Program-made: the position numbers and the translations under genes
The notes under the pieces: generated by a model
Databases searched by the model: none
Told to the model about the DNA's origin: nothing
What the model saw: the letters and a program-made list of their open reading frames with translations, nothing else
Source of the DNA: Orrella dioscoreae
GTDB lineage: Bacteria > Pseudomonadota > Gammaproteobacteria > Burkholderiales > Burkholderiaceae_B
Assembly: GCF_900089455.2 (NCBI RefSeq)
Contig: NZ_LT907988.1
Coordinates: 4,154,001 to 4,218,000 of the forward strand
Length of the DNA stretch: 64,000 nt
Reading direction: 5' to 3'
Shown: in pieces, positions 27,800 through 35,897 of the stretch
Layout: every line of letters starts with the position of its first letter
How positions within the stretch are numbered: position 1 is the stretch's first letter

Positions 27800-28738
27800 T
27801 CAGTGCTTGCCGGACCCGACTTGATGACCTGCTTGGGAGAGTCGGCATTGTTCCGGGAGCTGCGGGTATAGGCCGCCGCCTTCATGATGAGGACGACGCT
27901 CCTGGCTTGCGGTGATGCAGAGTTTGGTCATCCCTAAAGAAAGGCCAACCTTCCTCATGGAGAGCCCCTCTACCGACTCTTCTATGACCGCCCCACTGTC
28001 TGGATCAAACAGCAAGACATACTTGCTCGTGGACGCCAGATATCTTCCCTTTGCCACCAACTCCCCGTTCCGCCACAGGCCAAGACAAGGCACCACTCGG
28101 TGAGGCCCGACTTCTCTTCCTCGCAGCATCTCCGCTCTGGTTTCAATGGGTGTGCAGTACTGCGCGGCCGCTACCCAATTGAAGTAGTGCGCCTTCGCGG
28201 AGTTGAATGCAGAGGAAAAGACCAACACGACCGAAATGAAGAGAGCGTATCCAGCAAGCCAAAGCAACACAGGAGAAGCAATGATCAACAAGGAAAAAAA
28301 GAACGTTTTTTTAACCCCCCAGCGCTCGCCTGGCGTCTCATCCTCTAACCAAATCGGCAACCGAACAGGCAGACTGGATCGATCATTCTTACTGGATTTT
28401 GATTTTGCAAAAGAAACAAAAAGGGCATAGGCGGCAAAAACCGGGAACGAGACAAGGGCGAGCATCGCCAGTACCAGCGGCAACTGAAGCAACACATCCA
28501 CAGTTGTCTTCTTTTCCAGCAGCATGGCAATCGGGACGCTTGAGAGATGCAAGAGACTCAAGGCAGAGTCATAGGTGTGATCTCTCGGAATACCAAAGAC
28601 GTCTTCTATCGCCATCGCCGCGCTATAGCCTAGTAGCGAAAAAATCACTACAAGTAGCGGAAAAATAGCAACGACCCCAGACCCCACCCCCATTAACACG
28701 GGAAGGGCGGACGCGCCTCTTTTCCTCCGAAAACCCAT
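27800..28738 (-). CDS. Orphan membrane protein of unknown function in a low-GC patch
   Basis: The product is 312 residues and I recognise no family. It has three hydrophobic segments: about 13-43 (long), 86-112 and 145-180. A soluble C-terminal domain follows with NGELVAKGRYLASTSKYVLLFDPDSG, which looks like a beta-rich module. Base composition drops to about half G+C between roughly 27.9 and 28.75 kb, against about two thirds around it, and codon use differs (many A/T third positions). It is convergent with nsrR, 20 bases away. The composition suggests acquisition from elsewhere; no integrase, direct repeat or tRNA marks the borders. Confidence 0.65.
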   Translation of the reverse strand: MGFRRKRGASALPVLMGVGSGVVAIFPLLVVIFSLLGYSAAMAIEDVFGIPRDHTYDSALSLLHLSSVPIAMLLEKKTTVDVLLQLPLVLAMLALVSFPVFAAYALFVSFAKSKSSKNDRSSLPVRLPIWLEDETPGERWGVKKTFFFSLLIIASPVLLWLAGYALFISVVLVFSSAFNSAKAHYFNWVAAAQYCTPIETRAEMLRGREVGPHRVVPCLGLWRNGELVAKGRYLASTSKYVLLFDPDSGAVIEESVEGLSMRKVGLSLGMTKLCITASQERRPHHEGGGLYPQLPEQCRLSQAGHQVGSGKH

Positions 28739-28825
28739 CTCGCATCACCCCAAAAAAATCAGAGAATAGTACGTCTCCACGTCATGCAAGTGACCCAGAC
28801 TGCGGATCTCTCCATAAATGCGAGC

Positions 28826-28846
28826 GGGCCACCCTTGAGGTGGCCC
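28826..28846 (-). terminator. Probable porin terminator
   Basis: GGGCCACC pairs perfectly with GGTGGCCC around a five-base loop, 109 bases after the porin stop. The minus strand continues GCTCGCATTTATGG, only a weak T tract. The rest of the 216-base gap shows nothing recognisable and straddles the edge of the low-GC patch. Confidence 0.45.
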
Positions 28847-28954
28847 AACCCTTCCAGCCAGACCGGACGCCGCCCAGACCTTCGCGGAGTCAGCCGTCAC
28901 GAGCGCCGTCGGAGACAGCGCAGTCCATCACGGCGCGGACGGCGCCCGTTCCGC

Positions 28955-30088
28955 CTAGAACCGGTGGCGGATGCCGGCAACCACGTTGCGGTTGCTGGCG
29001 TCGCGATTGAAGGCGTAGTTGTCGCCATAGGACGTGTAGGCATACAGGTTCGTGCGGCGCGACAGGTCATGCGTCATACCCACGCTGTAGACATTCATCG
29101 TGGCGTCGTCACCCGTCAGGCTGGCGTTGTTCGGGTCGGCGCGCTGCCAGGAGGCCAGCAGCGCGGTCGCGCCGAAAGGCACGGTGGCGCCCAGCATCGT
29201 GGAATTCACCCGGAAGCCCTCGCGCAGCGTAAACGTGCCGAAGTCCTGGTAGTCGCCCGCGTTGGGCGAGGTGCCCATGTTCTGGCCGATGAACCAGCCA
29301 TCGCGCGTCTGGCCCCAGGCCAGGCCCAGCTTGACCACCTCGAAGTTGTACGTGCCGCCGAGCATGTACGACTCGATGCGCGCCGCCGACTGGCCGCCCA
29401 CCGCGGCATTGGTGGGATTGAAGCGGTCATAGGCCGCGGCCAGATAAACCGGACCGTTGCTGTAGCGCAGCGCCGTGGTCAGCAGGCGGTTGTTGTCCGC
29501 CGTGGCGAAGCCCGTCTGCTGGCCGTTGTTGTTCGTGCGGGTGCTGTCCGCGTTGAACGAGTAGCCCAGGCCGGCCTGGAACCCGCCGAAGCTCGGGGTT
29601 TGATACAGCACCAGGTTGTCCAGGCGCATGGTGTTGGCCGCGCTGAATGTCGTGCCCATGTTCGCCGTGTGCCACGAGGTGCCGAAGGGGCTGACCGCGT
29701 CGGCAATCCAGGTCGAGGCGAGGTTCGTCTGGCGGCCCAGCTCGAGGGTGCCCCATTCATCGCTTTGCAGGCCCAGCGTGGCTCGGCGTCCGAAGAGGCG
29801 GCCGCCCTGCGCGGAGTTGCCGTTGCTGGCGGTGATGCCACCTTCCAGCGTGAAGAGGGCGCGCAAGCCACCGCCCAGCTCTTCCACGCCGCGCATCCCG
29901 AAGCGCGAACCGCTATTCACGCCATCGACCATCCCTGTGCGGCTTTGCGAAAAACCGTTAGGTCCGCGTACCGATTCATGGCTCAGGCCAAGGTCGATCA
30001 GTCCGTACAGCGTGACCGAGGCGTCGGCCGCGTGCGCGCTCGAGATCATGGCGGTGCCCAATGCAAGGCCTGCAATCTTGTACTTCAT
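28955..30088 (-). CDS. Gram-negative general porin (Burkholderiales type)
   Basis: The product is 377 residues. The signal peptide (to about residue 20, SSAHA) is followed by a 16-strand porin. Family markers are ADASVTLYGLIDLGLSHES at the mature start, SRFGMRGVEELGGGLRALFTLEGG, and the C-terminal GIRHRF ending in Phe for BAM recognition. It forms trimeric outer-membrane channels for small hydrophilic solutes. GGAG lies nine bases before the ATG. It lies downstream of the DUF4148 gene on the same strand, with two hairpins in the 100-base gap, so it may be read from either promoter. Confidence 0.95.
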   Translation of the reverse strand: MKYKIAGLALGTAMISSAHAADASVTLYGLIDLGLSHESVRGPNGFSQSRTGMVDGVNSGSRFGMRGVEELGGGLRALFTLEGGITASNGNSAQGGRLFGRRATLGLQSDEWGTLELGRQTNLASTWIADAVSPFGTSWHTANMGTTFSAANTMRLDNLVLYQTPSFGGFQAGLGYSFNADSTRTNNNGQQTGFATADNNRLLTTALRYSNGPVYLAAAYDRFNPTNAAVGGQSAARIESYMLGGTYNFEVVKLGLAWGQTRDGWFIGQNMGTSPNAGDYQDFGTFTLREGFRVNSTMLGATVPFGATALLASWQRADPNNASLTGDDATMNVYSVGMTHDLSRRTNLYAYTSYGDNYAFNRDASNRNVVAGIRHRF

Positions 30089-30111
30089 GAGGTTATCTCC
30101 GTCGGTGGGCG

Positions 30112-30172
30112 GCGCCGCTGATGCGGCGCGAGGGGGCTCCCGGCCAAGGCGGGGGTTCGCCTGGCGGGAGCC
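30112..30172 (-). other. Two adjacent hairpins between the DUF4148 gene and the porin
   Basis: GCGCCGC-TGAT-GCGGCGC (30112-30129) is a perfect 7-bp stem-loop. Next to it, 30135-30172 forms an 8-bp outer stem (GGCTCCCG with CGGGAGCC) and an inner stem broken by a one-base bulge. No T tract follows, so the pair may be a processing or attenuation structure in the porin leader. Confidence 0.5.
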
Positions 30173-30188
30173 GGATGCCGCAAGGCGA

Positions 30189-30503
30189 TCAGCCGCCGCG
30201 GCCTTCGCGCGAGGGCTGCGTGGCGGCAGTCTGCACGGACGGCTTGCCCGTCAGCGCCAGGTAGCGCTGGTGCTCGGCACGATAGGCCGGCGCTTCGATG
30301 TCGGGCGTCTGCTCGCCACGCCACGCATCGGCCAGACCCGATTCGTGCCAGGCCAGCAGGTCGGCGCGGACCTGGTCACGGGACTGGGTGCTGCTGGCTT
30401 GCGGCGCGGGAACCAGTTCTTGCGCATGGGCGGTGCCGAGCCCGGCTGCGAACGTCAGGGCCAGGGCGGGAACCAGGGACTTCAGGGCTTGGGTCGTCTT
30501 CAT
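30189..30503 (-). CDS. DUF4148-domain secreted protein
   Basis: The product is 104 residues: a 27-residue signal peptide ending TAHA, then a short periplasmic region with the DUF4148 pattern (SRDQVRADLLAWHESGLAD). DUF4148 proteins are common small exported proteins in Burkholderiales, of unknown function. The ATG at 30503 begins the signal peptide; the open frame reaches further upstream without similarity. It is divergent from the two-component system, and one of the paired operators lies about 140 bases upstream. Confidence 0.85.
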   Translation of the reverse strand: MKTTQALKSLVPALALTFAAGLGTAHAQELVPAPQASSTQSRDQVRADLLAWHESGLADAWRGEQTPDIEAPAYRAEHQRYLALTGKPSVQTAATQPSREGRGG

Positions 30504-30641
30504 GTCACTCTCCAGATGAGTAGGAAATTCAGGACAGCCGGCCAAGCCTTGCGCTTGCGCCATCGCCATCCATGTGCGCATTCTGGAGACCTGACGCTGA
30601 CCCGAGCTTGACGCGCAACCGACAGTTTCTTGACCGAAAAC

Positions 30642-30656
30642 CGACATTTCTGTCAG
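30642..30656 (-). promoter_or_regulatory. Response-regulator operator, copy 1 (reverse orientation)
   Basis: On the minus strand this reads CTGACAGAAATGTCG, a TGACA-N4-TGTC palindrome. It matches copy 2 at 30783 except in its last bases. The 315-base gap 30504-30818 between divergent genes otherwise shows only scattered TGAC motifs. Confidence 0.55.
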
Positions 30657-30782
30657 ATGGCCGCAATCCGCCAGCAGGCCTGCCCGGCGCCAAGAACTTT
30701 GGGCGCGCCAGCTTGTCAGTGGCTGGTCGCCCCTTGCGCGGACATGCCCTTCGTTCTTGCCTTTCCCCTGCCCGCGGGAACG

Positions 30783-30798
30783 CTGACAGAAATGTCAG
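30783..30798 (+). promoter_or_regulatory. Response-regulator operator, copy 2
   Basis: CTGACAGAAATGTCAG is a perfect TGACA-N4-TGTCA palindrome, like the cop-box type sites of heavy-metal response regulators. It lies 20 bases upstream of the regulator ATG at 30819, as expected for autoregulation. Confidence 0.6.
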
Positions 30799-30818
30799 CA
30801 AGCGGACAGGGGACCGAC

Positions 30819-31592
30819 ATGCTGGCTGCCGTACAGTCATCCACCCCTCGCGCACGCGCCACCCCGTGTGCGCGCCACCTGGAAAACCGAAACTTGCGCG
30901 TACTCATCATCGAGGACGAGGAAAAGACCTCCTCCTACCTGCTTCGCGGCCTGACCGAGCTGGGCTACACCGCGGACACCGCCAGCAACGGCACCGACGG
31001 CCTGCACTACGCCATGGAATTCGACTACGACGCCATCGTGCTGGACCTGATGTTGCCCGGCATGGACGGCTATGCGGTGCTGGAGAACCTGCGGCGCCAC
31101 AAGAACACGCCCGTCATCATGCTGTCGGCGCGCGGGGCGGTGGATGATCGCGTGAAGGGCCTGCGCAAGGGCGCGGACGACTACCTGCCCAAGCCCTTCT
31201 CCTTCACCGAACTGGTTGCCCGCCTGCAGGTGCAGACGCGTCGGCGCAACGAGAACCTGGAAGCCACCGTGCTGCAGGTGGACGACCTGGTCATCGACCT
31301 GCTGGCGCGCAAGGCCACCCGCGGCGGACAGCGGCTGGACCTGACGGCCAAGGAGTTCTCGCTGCTGTGCCTGCTGGCTCGCCACCAGGGCGAGATCCTC
31401 TCGAAACTCATGATCGCCGAGCAGGTCTGGGACATGAATTTCGACAGCGACGTCAACGTGGTCGAGGTGGCCATCAAGCGCCTGCGCACCAAGGTCGACG
31501 CGCCCTACCCCGCCAAGCTGCTGCACACGGTGCGTGGCATGGGCTATGTGCTGGAAGCGCGCGACGACGCGCCGCAAGCCGAGGTCGCATGA
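30819..31592 (+). CDS. OmpR-family response regulator, heavy-metal (CopR/IrlR) type
   Basis: The product is 257 residues from the ATG at 30819, which has AGGGGA five bases upstream. The receiver domain has acidic residues in IIEDEEK, phospho-accepting Asp76 (IVLDLMLPG) and Lys in YLPKPF. The C-terminal winged helix ends VKLLHTVRGMGYVLE-like. Most relatives start near LRVLIIEDEE, so a TTG at 30894 is a rival start and would remove a 25-residue leader. It overlaps the kinase gene by four bases (ATGA). Sequence type suggests metal or antibiotic stress, but no metal efflux genes are adjacent; the likely targets in the window are its own operon and the DUF4148/porin genes. Confidence 0.88.
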   Translation: MLAAVQSSTPRARATPCARHLENRNLRVLIIEDEEKTSSYLLRGLTELGYTADTASNGTDGLHYAMEFDYDAIVLDLMLPGMDGYAVLENLRRHKNTPVIMLSARGAVDDRVKGLRKGADDYLPKPFSFTELVARLQVQTRRRNENLEATVLQVDDLVIDLLARKATRGGQRLDLTAKEFSLLCLLARHQGEILSKLMIAEQVWDMNFDSDVNVVEVAIKRLRTKVDAPYPAKLLHTVRGMGYVLEARDDAPQAEVA

Positions 31593-32965
31593 TCCGCAAG
31601 CTGTCCCTGGCATGGCGGCTGGCCATCATGTTCGCGGTGACCGCCGCGGCCGTGTTCTCGTGCGTCGCCGTGTTCCTGTACTGCGTCATGACGGACTCCG
31701 TGCGCGGCCAGATCCGCGGCGAGCTGATGTTCCAGCACGTCCTGCTCGACCCCATGCTGCGCGAGCGCCACACCGAAGAGGAATGGCAGGTCGTGCGCCA
31801 GAAGCTGTCCGGCATGACGCAGGACGGCGGCCGCATGCGTTACTGGATCATGTCCGATGATCCCCGCTACCGCTACGGCAACGCGCTGGCCACCAAGACG
31901 GGGCAGCCCCTGACCGACGAGGAGATCGCCTTCGTCAAGGACGAGGCGCAGCGGGTCTGGTGCGTCATGTCGCGCACCATCGCCGCCCTGGGCGACCGTC
32001 CCGCCGTGCGTTTCGTCGTGGCGCAGGACTCCACGTCCTACCTCGCCACCAAGGAAAGCTTCACGCGCATCCTGCGCACGACGTCCGCGCTGGGCATCCT
32101 GCTGGTGGCGGCGCTGGGCTACTGGATCGCCAAGCTGGGGCTCTGGCCGGTGCGCCAGCTGAGCCGCGAGGCCAACGCCCTGCCGCCGGGCGATCCGCGC
32201 CAGCGCCTGCGCCTGGAGAAGCTGGCGCCCGAGATCCACCAGTTGGGCGTGTCCTTCAACAACGCGCTGGCCCGGCGTGAATCCGCGTGGCTGCAACTGG
32301 AAGGCTTCAACGCCGACGTCGCGCACGAACTGCGCACGCCGCTGACCAACCTGATCGGCCAGACCCAGGTGGCCCTGTCCCAGCGCCGCGACGTGGACGA
32401 GCTCCAGGACATCCTGATGTCCAACCTGGAAGAACTGGAGCGCATGAGCAACATCGTCAACGACATGCTGTTCCTGTCCTGCGCCGAGAACGGCGTGCGC
32501 GCGGCGGAGCTGAGCCAGGTGTCGCTGCGGCACGAGGCGCAGAAGACGGCCGACTACCTGGAAGACGCCTTCCTGCTGCGCGACATGCGCGTGACCCTGG
32601 ACGGCGACGCGTCGGCCTGCGTGGACCGGCGGCTGTTCCACCGCGCGCTGGCCAACCTGCTGTCGAACAGCGCCCGCTACGCCCGGCGCGGCACGCAGGT
32701 TACCGTCACCATCGCGGTCGTGGGCGCGCGCGTGCAGGTGCGCGTGGCGGATCAGGGCGAGCCCATTCCACCCGCGCAACGCGCGCGCCTGTTCGAGCGT
32801 TTCTATCGCGGCGATGCCGCCCGGGCGCAAAGCGGCGCGCACCATGGGCTGGGCCTGTCCATCGTGCGCGCCATCGCCGTCATGCATGGCGGCGAAGCCT
32901 TCGCCGACAGCCAGGACGGCATCAACACCTTCGGCTTCTCGATGATGCGCCGGCCCGAGACCTGA
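31589..32965 (+). CDS. Sensor histidine kinase partner of the OmpR-type regulator
   Basis: The product is 458 residues. It has membrane helix 1 at about 10-32, a periplasmic loop of about 130 residues, membrane helix 2 at about 168-188, HAMP, HisKA with His246 in DVAHELRTPLTNL, and a HATPase domain (NLLSNSARYA, then HGLGLSIVRAI). The layout is that of the CusS/CopS heavy-metal kinases. Translation is coupled to the regulator through the ATGA overlap. The D-box region reads VADQGEPIPP, where DxGxGI is usual, so the third glycine of the G1 box is replaced; this is seen in some members of the family. Confidence 0.92.
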   Translation: MIRKLSLAWRLAIMFAVTAAAVFSCVAVFLYCVMTDSVRGQIRGELMFQHVLLDPMLRERHTEEEWQVVRQKLSGMTQDGGRMRYWIMSDDPRYRYGNALATKTGQPLTDEEIAFVKDEAQRVWCVMSRTIAALGDRPAVRFVVAQDSTSYLATKESFTRILRTTSALGILLVAALGYWIAKLGLWPVRQLSREANALPPGDPRQRLRLEKLAPEIHQLGVSFNNALARRESAWLQLEGFNADVAHELRTPLTNLIGQTQVALSQRRDVDELQDILMSNLEELERMSNIVNDMLFLSCAENGVRAAELSQVSLRHEAQKTADYLEDAFLLRDMRVTLDGDASACVDRRLFHRALANLLSNSARYARRGTQVTVTIAVVGARVQVRVADQGEPIPPAQRARLFERFYRGDAARAQSGAHHGLGLSIVRAIAVMHGGEAFADSQDGINTFGFSMMRRPET

Positions 32966-32982
32966 TGCCTCGGGCCCGGGCC

Positions 32983-34389
32983 TCAGCGGCGCGCCGCCTT
33001 CGCCACGGCCTGCGCCTCGGGTTCGCCCAGGTGCCAGAACACCGACACCATCATGTCCAGCCCCTGGCGCACGATGGATCGCGGCAGGTGCTCGTTGGCG
33101 GCATGCTGCTTGCAGCCGGGATACGAGTGCGGCACCCACACCGTCGGCAGGCCCAGGATGTCCGAGAACGCGTCATTGGGCACCGTGCCGCCCAGGTTGG
33201 GATTCACGGCGGGCGCCTCGCCCGTCACCGCCGCGATGGCATCCTTGGCCCAGCGCACCCACGGATGCGCCGGATCCAGCCGCGTGGCCGGCGAACCGCG
33301 CACCACGCGCACCATCACCTCGGGGTAGCCCGCGGCATCCAGGTGCTGGCGTACCAGCGTCTCCACGTTCTGCCAGTCCGTGCCCACCACGAAACGCAAT
33401 TGCAGATAGGCGCTGGCCTCGGGCGGTATGGCGTTGACGGGCTTGGCCGGATTGCCGGCAGCCAGGGTCAGCACCTCGATGGTGTTCCAGCCCAGCAGGC
33501 GCTCGGCGGGGCTCAGGCCCGGCTCGCCCCAGTCCATGTCGATCTTGCGGCCCAGGCGTTCGCTGTCCACCTGCAAGGCGCCCAGCGCCTCGCGCACGGA
33601 AGCCGGAATGCCTTCGGGCAACAGCCCCTTCACCTGCACGCGGCCCCGGCCATCGACCAGCGTGCCGATGGCGTTGGCCAGGATCACGGCGGGATTCTTC
33701 ATGATGCCGCCCCAGTTGCCCGAGTGCAGCGCACCTTCGCGCAGCCTGCAGCTGAGCTCGAACACGACACCACCGCGCGAGCCCAGGAACAGCGTGGGTT
33801 GGGCGGCACTGACGCGCGGGCCGTCCGAGGCCAGGAACAGGTCGGCCGACAGGGCCTCGCGCTGCTCGGCGCACACGGCGCGCAGGCCCGGGGAGCTGCG
33901 CTCCTCGCCCAGCTCGAACAGGGCCTTGACGTTGTAGCCCAGCTTGCCGCCCCGCGCGTTCAGCACGGCGCGCAAGGCAGAGAGATTCACGCCATGCTGG
34001 CCCTTGTTGTCGGCCACGCCACGTCCGTACCAGGCGTCATCACGCAGCACCATCTCCCAGGGGCCCAGTCCGGCATCCCACTGGTCGTCGTAGCCCGGCA
34101 CGACATCGCCGTGGCCGTAGGTCAGCACCGTCAGCGCGTCCGGCGATTCGATGCGCTCGGCCAGCAGGAAAGGCGAACCGCCCGGCGCCGGATTCTCGAT
34201 GCGGCGGCAGGTGAATCCCAGCTGGGCCAGCTCCGGCTCCAGGATGTCCGTGTAGTAGGACTGCAGCACGGCCTCGTCGGCATTGGGGCCGCTGACCGAA
34301 CGCACCGCCACGCGGCGCGCCAGCGTCTGCGCGAACACGCCTTCGTCGAACTCCCGCCGGACCTGCGCCAGCGCCTGTTGCATCGTCAT
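32983..34389 (-). CDS. M20-family zinc metallopeptidase/amidohydrolase
   Basis: The product is 468 residues. Zinc-site motifs are present: the histidine in YGHGDVVPG, Asp in WYGRGVADNKGQ, Glu-Glu in FELGEERSSPG, Asp in ASDGPRVSA and a late His in PHSYPGCKQHAANEH. The lid and dimerisation domain sits in the middle. Family members include dipeptidases, carboxypeptidases and acylamino-acid hydrolases; the substrate here is unknown. The ATG at 34389 overlaps the MmgE/PrpD stop by four bases, so the two are translated together. Confidence 0.88.
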   Translation of the reverse strand: MTMQQALAQVRREFDEGVFAQTLARRVAVRSVSGPNADEAVLQSYYTDILEPELAQLGFTCRRIENPAPGGSPFLLAERIESPDALTVLTYGHGDVVPGYDDQWDAGLGPWEMVLRDDAWYGRGVADNKGQHGVNLSALRAVLNARGGKLGYNVKALFELGEERSSPGLRAVCAEQREALSADLFLASDGPRVSAAQPTLFLGSRGGVVFELSCRLREGALHSGNWGGIMKNPAVILANAIGTLVDGRGRVQVKGLLPEGIPASVREALGALQVDSERLGRKIDMDWGEPGLSPAERLLGWNTIEVLTLAAGNPAKPVNAIPPEASAYLQLRFVVGTDWQNVETLVRQHLDAAGYPEVMVRVVRGSPATRLDPAHPWVRWAKDAIAAVTGEAPAVNPNLGGTVPNDAFSDILGLPTVWVPHSYPGCKQHAANEHLPRSIVRQGLDMMVSVFWHLGEPEAQAVAKAARR

Positions 34390-35762
34390 GCTGCCTCCTG
34401 TTTGCCGGCGCACAACGCCGTCAGCGTGCGCACGGAATCCAGCCCGCGCACGTTCGTCAGGATGGCCAGCAGCGCCTGGAAATCCTGCGGCGCCAGTTGC
34501 GGCGCGCAGCACTCGGTGATCTTGTCGGCGCGCTCGGCGTCGTCGAAGGGATCCTGGATGAGGCCGCGCGCATACACGCGCTGGGCCTTCAGCACGCGCC
34601 CGTCCTTCAGGGTGATTTCCACCAGGTGCGGCGGACGCTGGTCGGGATCCTTCGGCTCGTCCTCGAAGGCGCGGGCCTGCATGGTCGTCAGCGCGAACAG
34701 TTCGCGCACCTCGGGCCGCCATACCGCCTCGGGCGTGAAGTCGGCCAGCGTCACCTTGCCGTACAGCAAGGCCAGCGCCACGTTGTAGTGCAAGGAGAAG
34801 CGCGCCTGGAACTCGTCCTGCGGATCGTCGTAGCGCAGGTTCTTCTTGTTGCTTGCCCCCACCAACACGCAGACCGATGCCACGTCGCCGGCGCCGAACC
34901 CGTGCTCGCGGCGCAGGTCCAGGATGCAGTCCAGGCTGTTGTGCGCCGAACCGCAACAGGCATGGCGCTTGGGCGCCACGCCGAATTCCTCCAGCGCCAG
35001 CGGCTTGTCCAGCTTCCGCAGCGGCGCGTCCCAGCCGCGCGGCGCAGGGCCGCCATACAGCGCGAGAAAGCCTTGCGGGTCTTCCAGCACTTCAGGGTTG
35101 CCCGTCAGGCCCGCCGCCCCCAGCCGCGCGGCGATGATGGCGTTGGCCGCGCCCATGCCGCACTGGAAGGACTTCGCCTCCGTGCCGAACTGGGCCTTGT
35201 TGCCCGACGCCATGCTGACCGCCAGGCTCATCGCGGCCACCGTCCTGCCGGTGTCCAGCTTCATGAGGCGCGCGCAGGCGCCTGCCGTGCCGATGCATCC
35301 CACCGTCGCGGTCGGATGCCAGCCGGCGAAATAGTGCGAGCGATTCACGCCGCGGCCCAGCGCGGCGTGCAATTCGATGCCGACGATGTATGCATCCAGC
35401 AGATCGGCGCCGCTGGCGTCCAGCTCCTCGCCCAGCGCGATGAGCGCGGGCACCAGGATGGCCGAGGCGTGCGTCAGCGCGGGATAGAAGTTGTCGTCGA
35501 TCTCCAGCACGTGCGCGCCGGTGCCGTTGACCATCGCGGCCCAGGGCGCATCCACCCGGCGCGTGCCGCCGAACAGCGTGGCCTGGCCGCCGCTCCAGGT
35601 GGCAAGCCCCTCGGCGGTCTTGCGGGTGACGGGATCGGCACTGCCGGCCACCATGCAGGCCACGGTATCGGCGAAGGCATGCTCGGCGCGGGCAAGGACG
35701 GTGGGCGACCAGTCGGCGCGGCGCGTGGCGGCCCACTGGGCCAGGGTATGCAGGACGGACAT
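34386..35762 (-). CDS. MmgE/PrpD-family protein
   Basis: The product is 458 residues, full length for the fold. The helical domain comes first, with FADTVACMVAGS and ATLFGGTRRVDAPWAAMVNG; the second domain follows near residue 280. The family includes 2-methylcitrate dehydratase, cis-aconitate decarboxylase and iminodisuccinate epimerase. No prpB/prpC genes are adjacent, so methylcitrate metabolism is not supported. The pairing with an M20 hydrolase and a Bug protein hints at use of an N-substituted dicarboxylate, but that is inference. Confidence 0.88.
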   Translation of the reverse strand: MSVLHTLAQWAATRRADWSPTVLARAEHAFADTVACMVAGSADPVTRKTAEGLATWSGGQATLFGGTRRVDAPWAAMVNGTGAHVLEIDDNFYPALTHASAILVPALIALGEELDASGADLLDAYIVGIELHAALGRGVNRSHYFAGWHPTATVGCIGTAGACARLMKLDTGRTVAAMSLAVSMASGNKAQFGTEAKSFQCGMGAANAIIAARLGAAGLTGNPEVLEDPQGFLALYGGPAPRGWDAPLRKLDKPLALEEFGVAPKRHACCGSAHNSLDCILDLRREHGFGAGDVASVCVLVGASNKKNLRYDDPQDEFQARFSLHYNVALALLYGKVTLADFTPEAVWRPEVRELFALTTMQARAFEDEPKDPDQRPPHLVEITLKDGRVLKAQRVYARGLIQDPFDDAERADKITECCAPQLAPQDFQALLAILTNVRGLDSVRTLTALCAGKQEAA

Positions 35763-35785
35763 TCAAACTGCCTTGAGAGGAAACG

Positions 35786-35859
35786 CCCCCACGCCGCGCC
35801 TTCGGCTTGCTGCCCCCCGAGGGGGCCGCTTTTTACCTTGGGACGGCCCGGCGGCAAAA
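35786..35859 (+). repeat. 74-bp dispersed repeat, copy B (intergenic)
   Basis: It is 89% identical to 15862-15935. It lies in the 135-base gap between the Bug and MmgE/PrpD genes, in the same orientation relative to transcription as copy A. Its minus strand carries a GC-rich hairpin (GCCCCC-TC-GGGGGGC) that could influence read-through within the operon. Confidence 0.85.
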
Positions 35860-35897
35860 GAAAAGGCGGCGTGCCCAGGGCCCGCCGCCCGGGAAAC

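Noticed and set aside
34386-35762. Calling the MmgE/PrpD protein 2-methylcitrate dehydratase
   Set aside because: No prpB, prpC or acnD is adjacent, and the partner genes differ.
15862-35859. The two 74-bp repeats as ends of a composite transposon or genomic island
   Set aside because: They are in direct orientation, have no target duplications or transposase, and the DNA between them looks like normal chromosomal content.
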